Shown: positions 33,528 through 46,001 of the stretch, piece after piece | How the letters are laid out: every line of letters begins with the position of its first letter | Numbering within the stretch: the stretch's first letter is position 1 | Assembly: GCA_946122785.1 (NCBI GenBank) | Contig: CAMGYJ010000002.1 | Coordinates: 41,442,495-41,506,494 of the forward strand | DNA: 64,000 nucleotides | Direction: 5' to 3' | Source: Linum tenue | Taxonomy: Eukaryota > Streptophyta > Magnoliopsida > Malpighiales > Linaceae | The notes under the pieces: model-generated | Database searches by the model: none | What the model was told of the DNA's origin: nothing | Seen by the model: only the letters and a program-made list of their open reading frames with translations | Position numbers and translations under genes: made by a program

Positions 33528-34094
33528 ATGAGTACGGATGATAGCTTGAGGGATAACACAGAAGCGATGAAAGAAAAGGAATAAGATATGCCCTTAACTG
33601 AGGCACACGAGCATATCCAGAAACAAAACGTGGATCACAAGGAAACTGTTAATGAAGTCGCGAAGGAAATTGAGGCAGGGCTGAAGAGTGTAACCCCAGC
33701 TGACAATGATGATGCTATTTTTGTTGTTGATACTGTAGATGTCTTGGAAGGAATTGCGGAAGCAGTGAAAAAGCTAGTATTGGTGGCAAGGCTGGTAGCT
33801 TCTCACAAACCAACGGTGAGGGCTTTACAAAGAGTCCTGGAAAAAGTATGGCATACACAAAAGCCGTTTGAGGTAAGAGATATAGGAAGTAAGTTATTGG
33901 CTTTTCAATTTGCACACATCAACAACATAAATGAAGAGTTGCATGGAGGACCTTGGCATCATGACAATAATCTACTGATTTTCGAGTCTGAAAACTTAGA
34001 AAGAAAGCCAAAAAGTAGAGGAGATGATAGACATGGAAATATTGCTAAAAATATCCTTCATACTTGTAGAGATGAGAACTCGAAAGATGGTTGA
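33528..34094 (+). pseudogene. LINE ORF1 (DUF4283-type) relic
   Basis: The likely start is ATG 33528 (MSTDDSLRDNTEAMKEKE), with a stop at 33582 and the same frame open again to 34094. It reads VRALQRVLEKVWHTQKPFEV, then RDIGSKLLAFQFAHINN and GGPWHHDNNLLIFE. This is the DUF4283 nucleic-acid-binding domain of plant LINE ORF1 (kalrraW...v.digrnlFlf.F...GPW.fdn.lL). A zinc knuckle is not recognisable downstream. ORF1 proteins bind the LINE RNA. Confidence 0.8.
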
Positions 34095-34619
34095 GAAGAT
34101 TGCTCCAGGATTTGGACGATTCCTATTGTTTGATGAAAAGAATTCAAACCCCTAGAGTAACTTCATGCACATGAGAGTTGCACATCACAACACCGCTGAA
34201 GGATGATATTAACCTGGAAATAAAGGGAGAAATAAAGAGCTTTGATCAAAGAATGTAAAGTTTGCGATGGGATCAGGGGATCCGAAGACACATATTAAAT
34301 GAAGGAAGAGATGTTGGACTCGGCTCACCCAGGAGGATAGACAGAAACTAAAAAACAAGCAGACCCATGTGACCCCTCAAAAAAGACAAATGGAACAACT
34401 GGAAACAGAGGAGTTAACACCTAGTCAGACTGAGGAAGGTGGAACAACGAAGAAGGGGAAGATGGAATATAGCTTGATGATAAAAGATGATGGTAGAGAA
34501 ACAAACCAGGTCTCAAACAAATCATGGATGGCAATGTGGCGGACTATGGGTGGCCACAACATGAAAATAAGAAGAAAACCTGGGAATTGTTGACTTATTT
34601 GAAGGATCTATCGGATTTA

Positions 34620-37600
34620 CCATAGCTAGTCTGTGGGGATTTTAATCAAGTGGCAAGCTATGAGGAAAATAATGGAGTTAGGTGGGTTGATGCATAGGAG
34701 ATGGAAGGTTTTAAAAATGCTCTGGATGAGGTTGGTCTAGATGATTTGGGATACTATGGTAAGACGTTTACATGGGATAACTCAAAAACAACTGAGGACT
34801 ATGTCGAGGAAAGATTAGACATAATGGTGCCAGACACAAGTTGGCAGTCACGTTTCCCACATGCCAGAGTCTATCATCTAAGGAAATGTGGATCAGATCA
34901 CTATCCAATACTGCTACAGACAGAGCTAATGAAAGAAGATGTAAAATGGGACTGGAGTTTTCGTTTTGATTTGAGCCTTACTGGCAAAGACATGAGAACT
35001 GCCAACAAGTCATTAAAGAACCTTGGGGGATGGAAGAGAACATAAGTGTTTTGGAAAGGATTGCAAATTCTGAAGGGAAGTTACTTGCTTGGAGCAAAGA
35101 GACGTTTGGCAGTCTGAAATATAGAAGGATGATGGCGGCGAGAGCTTTGGATAAAATGAAAAAAGGAATTCGAATGCAACAGTGGTACTACAAAGAAAAG
35201 TTTTATTAAGGAACTAAATGAAATCATGATGCAGGAGGAATTGAAGTGGAGACATAGGTCCAGAGCTGATTGGCTGCAAGGGGGAGATAAAAATATAAAA
35301 TACTTTCAACGCAAAGAATCGGATAGAAGGAACAAAAATACGATTAGAAAGATCAAAAAATCAGAAGGGCAGGTTATGACAGGGTAGCAAGAGGTGGCCC
35401 AATGTGTGGTAGATAACTTTAAAGATGTATATCTAACAAGGCCACTGCTTTCTCAAACGATTTTGGAAGCAAAAAGTCATAAAATGACTCCGGAGATGAA
35501 TGAGGTTCTATTGGAGCCACAATCTGAAGAAGAAATCTGGGAGGCTCTTAAGCACATGGGATCGAATAAAGCTCCATGAGCGGATGGGATGTCTGTTATG
35601 TTTTTTCAAAAGAATTGGCACAACATTGAAAAGGAGGTTACAACTGAAATACATATGTTTTGGGTCAGAGGGGATTTCCACAACAGTTAAAGTGTTAAAC
35701 CATACGCTTATAGCCCTCATCCCAAAGAAAAAGGTACTAGAAACTCTTTCCGATTTTCGTCCAATTAGCTTATGCAAGGTTTATTACAGAATCTTTTCAA
35801 AGGTATTGGCGAACTGGCTTAAAAAAGGTGCTAAATGAAGTGATAGGTGAAAGCCAGTGTGTTCGTGCTAGGGAGATTGATTACAGACCACATTCTAGTA
35901 GATTTTGAGTGTTTCCATTCAATGAAAGAAAGAAGACAGGGGAGGAAGGGTTTTACGACGGCAAAACTGGATATATCAAAACCGTATGATAGGGTGGAGT
36001 GGAGTTTCTTAGAAGCTATGATGCGAAAGTTGGGGTTTGTAGAGAGATGGATGAAGATGATCATGCATTGTGTGACTAAAGTTAGTTTTTCAATGTTGGT
36101 AAATGGGCATCAAACTCAAACCCTTACACCTACTAGAGGACTCAGACAAGGGGATCCTCTGTCTCGTTATCTATTCTTATTAGTGGTGGAGGGTTTATCA
36201 AATCTTATTCAAAAAAGAGTCACAGAATGTAAATTGGAAGGGATTAGAGTAAAGGGAGGTGCGCCTATGATTTCTCATCTGCTATTTGCATACGACAGTT
36301 TAATCTTTTCATGACCTACTCCACAAGGATGTGAGACGTTGAAGGTAATTCTGAGCCTTTATGAGGCAGATTCAGGCCACAAAGTAAACCTGACAAAATC
36401 AGAATTATCCTTTACACCAAACATTCTAGAGGAGAAGCGACGATAACTGGGTGACATTCTGGGAATAAAGGTGGTAGTGAATCATGGGACGAGAAAGGAA
36501 AGCTTTTTTCAACTACTTGATAGACATAGTGAAGAGAAAGTTTAAAATATGGAAGAGCAAACTACTATCCTATGTGGGTAAAGAAGTGCTCTTGAAATCT
36601 GTAGCACAAGCACAAACCACTTATGCCATGTTTGTCTTTCTAGTGTCGATTGGAGTGGTAATAGAAATTCACAGCATAATGTCACATTTCTGGTGGGGGC
36701 AACAAAGAGAGGAAAAGAGAACACTTTGGCTCAGCTGGAAAGGGATCTGCAAACAAAAGGAGGAAGGAGGGATGGGGTATCGAGATTTACATGGTTTCAA
36801 TTTGGCTCTATTGGGGAAGCAGTTATGGAACCTAATTTACAATCTAAACTCACCGGTGTCCAGAGTATTGAAAGCAAGGTATTATCCTAGTAGGGATGTT
36901 CTAGAAGCAGAAGTGGGGTATAATCCAAGTTATACTTGGAGAAGCCTTATGGCGGCTAAAAATCTAGTGAAGGGAGGTTTGTGATGGAAAATTGGAGATG
37001 GAAGGAAAGCAGATATATGGTTGGATAGATGGCTACAAGATAATACAAAGGAAAAACTTACATCACCGGTTAGGACTATTAATGGGAGCACCTAAGATTC
37101 AGAACTGATTGATTATGATACTCGATCTTGGCGCACGGATTCTACAACACTATTTTAATTTTATAGAAATACAGCAAGTCCTCAAAACCCCAATTCCCAG
37201 ACAACCAACTTAGGATGAAAAAGTGTGGAGGCTGGAGAGGAATGGAAGCTACACAGTGAGATCAGCCTATGAGGAATGGAGGATAACGCAAAACGAGCAA
37301 GCGGAAGAGGTCTATATCCCAGTGAACTTGACAAGATACTGGAAAATTCATATTCCTCTAAAAGTGAACGTTTTCGGATGGAGATGGGTGAACAATTTCC
37401 TCCCAACAGGGAAAGAAAATATTGGATCGAACTCAACAAGGCTATGATGAATGTGCGTTTTGTGGACTAATTAAAACGCAGAAGCATATTTTTAGGGACT
37501 GCGCTTGGGTGAGAAGAGTCTGGCAACCTAGTAGTCTAAGTTCGATGTTCTCAAAGGGAAGGCTCCCAGAGGTGGCAAGCAGAAATGGAAGGCTCGAATG

Positions 37601-37720
37601 GGCTTATGCTGGAAGAGAAAAGAACAAACAGCCACCAGATGGCCCCACATCATATGTGGAAGGGAAGAAGAAGAAGTTAGGGCCCAAAGGCCTCCTATCT
37701 ATCTTGTACCTCTATTGAGA
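34620..37720 (+). pseudogene. LINE ORF2 (endonuclease, reverse transcriptase, zf-RVT) relic
   Basis: Pieces in several frames: endonuclease near 34630-34930 (CGDFNQVASYEENNG, SDHYPILLQT); reverse transcriptase from 35400 to 36310 (LIPKKK, DFRPISLC, LDISKPYDRVEWSFLEAMM, GLRQGDPLSRYLFLL); C-terminal thumb region from 36480 to 36990; zinc-binding CAFCG...HIFRDCAWVRRVW near 37440-37530. The RT active-site block reads FAYDSLIFS where FADDSLIF is expected, so a catalytic Asp is lost in addition to the shifts and stops. Confidence 0.88.
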
Positions 37721-37796
37721 ATTGACATGTCAAATTACCATATGACTACTTAATAAAATTCCATATGTTTGAATAAAAAAAATAATGTGGCAACAA

Positions 37797-38714
37797 TTGT
37801 AATGTTTCTCCTTGTAGCTATGTTATCCATCATCATTCAAATCATAGAGTCTCGAGTTTTCTTATTACATCATGTAACTTTGTTTCCACATAGACATTGT
37901 AACAAACACATTACATAACTTTTATTAGAGGTAAGCATATAGTACTTTATGTACTTTTTATTGGAAAATGAAACTTTACTAGAGTTGATTGGAGAGAAGA
38001 GATTGTATAAACCCAACTAAGAAAGCTATGTCGAATGATTTTAGGAATGCTGGAGGCTTGAGGGAAGTTGAAGTATGGATGTTGGGATAGATGGGTGAGC
38101 TTGGTTGTTCAAATCATTATCAAACCAATAATGAAGTGGAAAGAAAATATTGCGAGTAATGAAATTTTAATGAATTTACAAAGAGACCTAAGTAGAGTAA
38201 AAAAAATGTCTATAGAAAAGGGTTGTGTTTTGACGAAAATGTATACAAAATTTATATCCTTAAACGTGAGTGAATCGAGACAAGTCAAAATATGTAAACG
38301 ATAAGTGGATTCTCAAATTTTTGAAAGGAAAATAATAATAATTGTGAAGATTGTCAGGAGCAATTTAGGCGAATCACTCAAGTTTGTGCACAATGCATAA
38401 CATTTTATGCATTAATCTTTAGCGGATTATATCATTCGTTTAAACTCATTTTTCACATAAGGTGAATAATTATACTAGAATTCATTGTTAATATGTTTTG
38501 CAACAAAAAATGATTTAATGGAAATGTCATATACCAATGTGGTAGATATTAATGAAATCTTTTCAAAATTATCAAAATGAATATCTTTGGTTGATCACAA
38601 TTAATTTTTTCTACAATTTTTAAAAAACTAAGTTAAAACAAAGAAAATGCAATATAATTGATAAAATGAAGGAATTATAATTATTTTTATTTTCACTTCA
38701 AACATTAGATCTAT
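37797..38714. other. No gene recognised
   Basis: AT-rich spacer between the LINE and the F-box pseudogene. A 78-residue open frame (38068-38304) has no features to support it. Confidence 0.45.
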
Positions 38715-39228
38715 CCGATGGCTTCAAGGACACCCAAGAGGTCGTCTATGATCCCATCAACAATGGAAGATTGGGTTATACGACCACAGAATCCTAGAAT
38801 TGTTCCTGAGGTGATTGTGGATGCGATGTGCGTTAACAAGGGCTGCTTGTGGGCAGGAAGCCTCTATAGTAGAAAAAGCTGAAATTTTATAGAGTTTCAG
38901 GAAAGAAATGGAAGATGGCGGAGGAGTTTGACATGATGCATGTGTACAATCCAAATGGGGATCGGATAGCTATGCTCGTGTTTCGATGGATTGCATTCGT
39001 GACAATGAATCCAGATGATCCACAGGAGAGGAGGTGTACCTCAGATCTCACAAATTAATTGCCCTATTGAACCTAAGGAACAGAACTTTGAAGATTCTTG
39101 GAGCTTTGGGTAAACCAAATTGCAATTGCATCCTGATGCCCCAAGCAATCAGGGTGAAACTATCAACAATCATAGGTGACAACCCACTATGGCCAACTCC
39201 CCTCCCTTCTTTCTCATCTTCTTCTTAA
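38715..39228 (+). pseudogene. Duplicated 3' part of the F-box gene
   Basis: Sequence corresponds to 31090-31604 of the F-box gene, including the identical end PLWPTPLPSFSSSS. A 13-base deletion near 38770, a single-base loss near 38877 and a 5-base insertion near 39029 break the frame, and there is no F-box. The similarity continues into the 3' flank (to about 39945), so this is a segmental copy, not a retrocopy. The 5' edge of the copy is near 38715. Confidence 0.92.
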
Positions 39229-39363
39229 TGGATTTTTATCTTACTTTATTTTGCACGATAGTTATAATGATAATATTTTACATGATATTTTCTATCCACA
39301 ATAGAGCAGAGTTTATTCCTAACTTTCACCACATTTCTATTGCATCAAGCAGTCATTGCAAGG

Positions 39364-39895
39364 CAAGGGTGTCAACTTGTGTCTTAACTCGCCAGTTGAC
39401 TTTTTTTTACCCTGATTTGGTGAGAAAACGTAGGACACACCCTTCGGGTCGACTTGCTACAAGATTACCGGGTTGGAGGTGACATGATGTCATTTTTTTC
39501 CTTTGGTTTGCGAAATTTGCCCATTTTAGGATTTCTTATTCACCTAATTCTATTTTTGGAATTCTAAGTTGAACTGTTGAATATTTTATATAAGTGTGTG
39601 AAGTTTGACTATATGTTGGATCGAATTACAACATGTTATTTTGGTATAATGTTATATGTTATTACTCACATATTACACGAAATTTTATACAATTTATAAA
39701 TGTTTGAACAATACAACGACATTTTCATATATTTGGGCTAAATTGAGTTAAGACGGTTGCAAATCATAGGAAAAAATACACCATATGACTGCCAACCTAG
39801 TAACCTTGCAGCAAGTCAACCCGACGGGTGTGCACAACTCGATTTTCTCACTGGATCAGGGTATAAATGGGTCAACCAAAGGGTTGACAACCTTG
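39364..39895. mobile_element. Copy of the F-box-flanking TIR element
   Basis: It starts CAAGGGTGTCAAC after TTGCAAGG and ends GTTGACAACCTTG. It aligns with the two end regions of 31772-32730 but lacks the extra middle block. It was copied together with the F-box 3' part. Confidence 0.65.
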
Positions 39896-39945
39896 CGTAA
39901 CTTCCTTCATGCCCCTTGTTCCCTTCGCGAAACCCCCTATAGTTC

Positions 39946-41391
39946 CGGGATTGGTGGACGTCTTATGGCCAAGGCTGTAAGTTACCCGATCATGCCGTAA
40001 CTTTGAGCTCGACAGAGAATAACGAGCTACGGCCTGAATTCACCCTGATCAAGCCATAACTCGGGTCATTTCTTTAAAAAGGGACTGTTGATCCGTCGTG
40101 TAGTGTAGACCAAATTTACATGGCCCTAAGGAAAGGATTGTATTCCCTTGGCCTCTCTAAATCCTTACTTTGGAAGCGACGTATGATTCTATTGAAGAAG
40201 AGGTTGGTTTTGGAGGTTGAGATTCCTCTAGTTTTGTAGAACTTGGTCATTTGAAACGTAAAGCAGATGCTAAAAATAAATCTAACCTACTGGAGAAGTA
40301 AGAGAGCAGGTACGGAAGGCATTGCATAGGAGTCGTTCGCCTAGGTTTCCTAACCACGTGCTCTCGATGATCGGAGCATACGAGTTGTCGATATCTTATT
40401 TCATTATATCCCACCTTGATGTGACATGTCTTTTGATCAAATGAGGTTCGATGGACTCGGACTGCTATTCTAAAAGCCCCATCCTAAAAGACTAGGATCT
40501 CGATCCTTGTATCTCAAAAGAGTACAAGGTCGACTAAGCATTCATTCGAATCAACAAATAACAAAATAGAGGAAATCAAGTATCATAGCTAGATATGGAA
40601 ATCAAACAGTCATATTAACCAAATCATCGCGTTTACATGGCTAGAACCCCTAGGGCTTCAGCAAACACCCATCGACAATAGAGAGATACCAATGTGAAAC
40701 ACCAAGGAGACCTCTGACAACACCAATGAATTTCTCAGAGGAAGGACACTGGCAAAACTTACAAGACACGAGCCAAAAGTTGAAGGCAGCCGAACTGACG
40801 GGAGGAAGCACCTGGGAGATCAATGAGAAGCCCCATGTAGGCTGATCTCTACCTTCGAGATCCATGAATCTGCAACCAAGGGAGGATCGCAATAGGATTC
40901 CCAAACTTCTCCAGAACACCTAGCCGAAGTGGTGAACCAAGGAGGAGAAACAAGCATGAAAGAGAAGGGGGATTGAGAAAATCTCAACCCCCTTTGTCAA
41001 CCTACAAAACATCTCAATGTGCTTATCACAAAGATTAGACATGAGGTAGAAGAAGAGAACGCCTATCGCAAAGAAAAGGCGAGAAAAGCTCCAAAGAGGA
41101 AGCTACAAAAAAACAGAGAAAATCAGAAAGCAAATTGTATCCTGAAAAACAAGCATGGTGTCCGACCTGTTAGTCGAAATGTCATATGAATACAACATAT
41201 TTACGTTGTGTATTCTAAAATTTTCAAATTATTTGAAAAGTATGTATGACACGAAGGTGACATTAGAATTATTTCTCAGTGTTTGAAATTATGATACCTT
41301 TTTATCATTAACCGTGTGTATCTTAATGGTCATAATACTCGTGAAAAACCATTCATGACCTATCTATTTAATAGTGCAATAATTTAATTTT
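39946..41391. other. No gene recognised
   Basis: Mixed-composition sequence. A minus-strand open frame of 89 residues (40650-40919) has no recognisable domain. Similarity to the F-box 3' flank stops near 39945. Confidence 0.45.
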
Positions 41392-41972
41392 GGGTTAATA
41401 GCATTTTGTACATCTCTGCTTTGACAAATTAACAAACGTATTCCTCTACTAAATTTTTGCACGAACATAATTTTCTAATATTAAATTGTTACAAGTTTAC
41501 CCTTTCAACTAATTTTTTGTTAAGTGACCGTTAAGAGGGCTGGGAAATGACCCAATTGCCCTCGTTTACTATTAAAAACTCATTATTTTGTTTAATTATT
41601 TTATTATGTCCCATATCAATTAATTAAAATTTCAAATCCCTAAACTAATTCAGAAACAATTGGCCTGTCCGTCTCCCTTAAAATCTTCCTTGCGATCAGT
41701 GCCTTGATACATCGGCGGCTCCTGCTCCCGGCATCTCCACGCCGACGGTTGAAGTAGAGTGAAAGTGTTACGAGACGAGCTATCATAATAGTTCGGGCAT
41801 ATTCTGAGCTCATCTATTTAGTAGTTTATTAATTATCAAGTGTTTAGTTATTAATTAGGATATTATTATTATTGTTTCCTAGTCTTGGTAGGATTGTTAT
41901 TGTCTTTTTGTATTTGTTTAGGATTTGGTTGTGGTGTCCTTGTAGGAGAAGGTTACATTCTATGGGTAGGAC

Positions 41973-42575
41973 TAGGGCTGCAAATGAGCCAAGCCGCTCG
42001 CGAGCAACTCGGCGTTCGAATCGGAAAAAACTCGTTCGACACTCGACTCGTTATTTAACAAGCTGGCTCGCGAGCCAACTCGTTAGTTAACAAGCCAAGC
42101 TTGAGCTAGATCATGCTCAGCTTGATAAGCTCGCGACTAGCTTGATTCAATGGCTTGTTGAGCTAAGCTCGCGGGGTGCCTTGTTTAGAGCTTGTGAAAG
42201 GATGAATTACTCTTTTAAACATGAACATTGTCTTGTTAATACAAATGTGTATGAAATTTAGATGTTATTTATAGTTTCTAGTGTTCTTTCTATCATTTAA
42301 ATTCTTATGTTTACACATTTTTCCATCAAGAATGATTTTAAATCGAGCTCATCTTGAGCCGAGCTTGTACTCAGCTTGACAAGCTATGTTAATGAGCATT
42401 TATCAAGCTCTACCGAGTCGAGCTCGAGCTAGATGATTTTTATTCAAGCCAAGCTCGAGCTCGAGCTGGATTATCAAAATTCGAGTTCGAGCCGAGTTCG
42501 AGCTAAAAAATTAATAAACGAGCCGAGCTCAAGCTAAGCAAAAACTCGACTCGACTCGGCTAGTTTGCAGCCCTA
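41973..42575. mobile_element. hAT-type MITE in the solo LTR
   Basis: Ends are TAGGGCTGCAAATGAGCC and the complement of TAGGGCTGCAAACTAGCC. The flanks GGTAGGAC and TGTAGGAC are an 8-bp duplication with one change. The element is dense in GAGCTCG/CGAGCTC words. No coding. Confidence 0.9.
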
Positions 42576-42700
42576 TGTAGGACTGAGGAAGAGTGGACGG
42601 AAACCGTAAGGAAGAAGGAGAGGATTTTGTGCCTATAAATATGTAATGTCCCATTCGTTTAATGGTATGAAGAAGATTGGAACCCAAATCTAGTTTATTG

Positions 42701-43822
42701 TAGGGGTGGCAATCGGTCGGTTTTGGTTTAACCGAAAACCGATTTCTCGGTTATCGGTTAAACCGAGCCACCACTTGCTGTTGCCGACAACCGACCGGGG
42801 AGGAACCCACGGCTACCGACCATCGACCGCTCGGTTATCGGTTTTGGTTCGGTTAGCCGCATATCCGAAAAACACCCCTTCTCTCCAAAAAAATCATTAA
42901 AAATTATTATAAAAAAATAAACAAAAAGCCACAACCACTCAATCCTTATCTCCTTTCTCCTTCTCTCCCATTCCTTCTTCCAAGAAAACACCACCAGACC
43001 CCTTCCTCCCACAACGACCCCACTAGACCCCGTCCTCCTCTCTCCTTCCTTCCTCCCAAGAAAACCCCACCAGACCCCTTCCTCCTCTCTCCTTCCTTCC
43101 TCCGAAAAAAACCCTACCGCCACCAGACCCCTTCCTCCTCTCTCCTTCCTTCCTCCCAAAAAAATCCCACCGCCACCAGACCCCTTCCTCCTCCTCTCTC
43201 CTTCCTTCCTCCATTTCCAAATTAAAACCCACCACATTTGCACAACGACGACACGGAGGAGAAGCAGAGGCGAACGTCGGGGCTGGGCCGGGAGGTGAGC
43301 GGCGACGTCTCTGGCGCAGGAGAGGCGGCAAAGGCAGATGGATGGATAGATCTGTCTGCTGCCTGACTGCCTTTGCTCTGTCTGCTGGCTCGACGGAGGA
43401 CGGAGATGGCGAGGAGAAGCGGGGAGGCGTGGGGTCGTCGGGGATGCAAATGGCGATGTCAGAGCGGAAGAAGAAGAAAGAATGAGGGAGATGGTGATGA
43501 AAGAAGAAGAAGAAAGAAATCTTAGGGAAGGGTTTGGAAGGTTGGCTCGGCTTTGGAGGAGGATGAAGAAGAAAGAATTAGGGAGAAGGCCAGGAGGCTG
43601 GGCTGGGCTTCGGGTTGGGTTTTGGGTGGCTGGTCGGTTATTTTTTGTTAGTCGGGTAACCGCGCTTAATCACCATCGGTTTCTCGGTAGCCGAAAACCA
43701 CCTTTCTTCCACCGACCACCGACCAAGGTAAATAACCGTTGGTTTTCGGTTAGGTGCTAACCGGCAGTTATCGGCTAAACTGGCCGGTTAGCCGCTAACC
43801 GGAAACCGAACTGCCACCCCAA
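42701..43822. mobile_element. hAT-type element in the solo LTR
   Basis: The left end TAGGGGTGGCAATCGG and right end complement TTGGGGTGGCAGTTCGG lie between exact copies of GTTTATTG (42693-42700, 43823-43830). Subterminal zones are rich in GGTTTTCGGTTAACCG-like words. The middle is GC-rich and has a CT-rich tandem repeat. No transposase. Confidence 0.92.
42960..43215. repeat. CT-rich degenerate tandem repeat
   Basis: The words CCAGACCCCTTCCTCC and CTCTCTCCTTCCTTCC recur four to five times at spacings of roughly 50-60 bp. Long Gly/Arg-rich frames on the minus strand are artefacts of this repeat. Confidence 0.85.
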
Positions 43823-43935
43823 GTTTATTGTCTTTCGTTTTATCGCAATTTATCGCGTTTTATCGTAGTTTGTTAGTTTTATAACAAGGAGGTTACGAGT
43901 CAAGAATCTTCAATTCTGTGTCTCGTAACAGAAAG

Positions 43936-44512
43936 GTGCGATATGCGAGACCAGACGACCATCTTCTCGGATCCCCGCAACGTTCATGTGAGGTTCAGAG
44001 GCCATCTATTTCTCCCTTCGAGCACACAGCAAGGCCCTAGCTTCCCGGCCTTTCCACACTACCGCCAGCTTCCCGGCTTCTCCTGCGACGTTCCAACGCC
44101 AGATTCCCCCGTCGATCCATTTACTCGGCCGCCACACCTTTACTTTGCTTCTCCTGTCGACGCCAGCTTCCCGTTGTTCCAACTCCATCCGTTTCTTGTA
44201 CGCTCTCCTTTTGATGTTCATATAGTGGTTTTTTCGTTCTATTCCTTTCAATGACTCAGAATGTCCAGTTGATGGTTTGATTTGGGAAAGTAGATATATG
44301 ATTCGTAGTTGGTCTAGTAACTACTTCAATTGTACAGAAGATGAAACTAAATATTAAATAATGCATTTCCAAGTTTTATAGAATCAGGGAGTAGTTCACA
44401 CTTGCTCTGTTTTTTGGTTTATGGGATTTGCCTTTCTGGGGACAAACATGGGTATTCTGATATTAATTCTAACCAATACAATAGAGATCCGCTGATGTGG
44501 GGAAGAGGTCGA
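43936..44512. other. Own sequence of the 6.7-kb MULE, possible captured fragment
   Basis: GC-rich, with a plus-strand open frame (43943-44254) rich in Pro, Ser and Phe that no known family explains. A block near 44480 reading YNRDPLM resembles FNREPLM near 47735, beyond the LTR-element cluster, suggesting a short tandem similarity in the captured sequence. Confidence 0.4.
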
Positions 44513-44517
44513 CACTC

Positions 44518-46001
44518 TATTATGTGCCCTTTTGGGAGAATAGAATTTAGGGTGATTGGGATAGGAAGAATAAGAATGGAGGAAAGATTGATAGAATGGT
44601 AGAAGAGAAGTGTTCTCCTTAATGGCGAGAACAGAACCCCTAAGCTTTTTCGAGGAAAGCCAACCTCCCAAATTAACACGTAGGTGTGTAAAACCCTTTT
44701 CTTGATTAATCTTGATTGATTCCCCTCATTTATCCATCTACTACTTTAAATAGAGAATGGAACTCTAATAATCCTACAACTAATGAACTTAACGGGTAAA
44801 CACCTATATTTAAGCTAAAACCCCTTGGTTCTAGGTAACCACTAACCCACTAATCATCCCAACTAACTCACGTCTAACAATTCATAATATTTAATCCTAA
44901 TTTTAATTAACAATTGATAAAACCAATTAAATAAAAACTAATTAAAGCACATGACATTCCATCCCCCTTAGAAAGGATTCTTTACCACAAGAATCAGCCA
45001 TGTTTTGCACGTCTTCTTCAACCAGGGTCTCCATAGAGAATGAGCCACCACCATAGGGACCTTCTGCCGAACTTTTCTTCTTGCAACCAAGGACCTCTTT
45101 CTTCCAATGATGAAAATGGTTGGCCTCTGAACACATGGTGACGGCCCCAAAGAGAAGCCTCCAGGGGAACATGATTGGTTGTGGTGTTTCCTCGCTCTGA
45201 ATAATCATCAAGCTTCTCAGTAGCCTTTTGTTCATTTGCCATTTCTATTTTTGGGACAATGATCAGCTCGCAAGCAGCGCCTTTGCTACTTGTTTCGTGC
45301 TCTGGGTGTAGCTTCTCTTGGTTTTCTTGAGATTGAGAACGAACCAGAGTTGAATGACCATTGCCATTGCCCATTGAAATCTTATCCTCGGAGTCGGAGG
45401 CTGCCACTTCATGAAGCTTTTTCACGTCACGTAGAGAAGCAAGAAGGAGTGTCGTCATTCTTTCTTCAAACCCGAGGAGATCATCCTTTAACCTTAGCAA
45501 CCCCTCCTTGAAACTATCTTATTGCGCAGCTTTGGAAGCCATGGCTCTTATACCAAATGTTATGCGCACGTTTTGTAGAATACGATTTAGGGAGAAAGAT
45601 CAGAATAGAAAGAAGAAGATTGGAGGAAAGATAGATAGATTGAGAAGAAGAGAAGTGTTCTCCTTAATGGCGAGAACGGAACTCCTAAGCTTTTTCGAGG
45701 AAAGCCAACCTCCCAAATTAACACGTTGGTGTGTAAAACCCTTTTCTTGATTAAACTTCATTGATTCCCCTCATTTATCCATCTACTACTTTAAATAGAG
45801 AATGGAACTCTAATAATCCTACAACTAATGAACTTAACGGGTAAACACCTATATTTAAGCTAAAACCCCTTGGTTCTAGGTAACCACTAACCCACTAATC
45901 ATCCCAACTAACTCACGTCTAACAATTCATAATATTTAATCCTAATTCTAATTAACAATTCATAAAACCAATTAAATAAAAACTAATTAAAGCACATGAC
46001 A
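44518..46001 (-). mobile_element. Short pol-less LTR retrotransposon (copy R2), minus strand
   Basis: LTRs at 44518-44956 and 45558-46001 are nearly identical (ends TGTTATG... and GCACATGACA on the plus strand). The primer site is 45543-45555 (TGGTATAAGAGCC on the minus strand, one change from the Met-tRNA site). The purine tract lies beside the 3' LTR (AAGGGGGATGGAA, minus). The interior is only ~600 bp and holds a gag-like frame. No pol domains, so it must depend on another element. The left flank CACTC matches CACTC at 47724-47728, beyond copy R1. Confidence 0.88.
45018..45500 (-). CDS. gag-like open frame of R2
   Basis: A 160-residue frame begins MLRLKDDLLGFEERMTTLLL and continues with a polar, Glu/Lys-rich stretch. 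It lies just inside the primer site, where gag belongs, and is alignable in part with the R1 frame (ASDSEDKISMGNGNGHST against ASENKISKNNVNGHSAVD). No zinc knuckle is visible. Whether it is made as protein is unknown. Confidence 0.5.
   Translation of the reverse strand: MLRLKDDLLGFEERMTTLLLASLRDVKKLHEVAASDSEDKISMGNGNGHSTLVRSQSQENQEKLHPEHETSSKGAACELIIVPKIEMANEQKATEKLDDYSERGNTTTNHVPLEASLWGRHHVFRGQPFSSLEERGPWLQEEKFGRRSLWWWLILYGDPG

Larger units (their letters stand above)
33232..37780 (+). mobile_element. Full-length but inactive L1-type LINE with TSD
   Basis: The element runs from a leader (from 33232) through ORF1 and ORF2 relics to an A-rich tail (GAATAAAAAAA, 37771-37780). It is flanked by a 16-bp duplication with one change: AATGATGTGGCAACAA at 33216-33231 and AATAATGTGGCAACAA at 37781-37796. 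This sets both ends and shows a full-length insertion of 4.55 kb. Stops and shifts throughout show that it is old. Confidence 0.92.
41766..43930 (+). mobile_element. Solo LTR with 5-bp TSD, containing two hATs
   Basis: It begins TGTTACGAGACGAG and ends GTGTCTCGTAACA, with GAAAG at 41761-41765 and 43931-43935. Without the two hATs its own length is about 424 bp. GCCTATAAATATG near 42631 is an LTR TATA box on the plus strand. No internal retroelement sequence remains. Confidence 0.9.

Noticed and set aside
42758..43331. Long Gly/Arg-rich minus-strand frames
   Set aside because: Product of the CT-rich tandem repeat in a hAT element.
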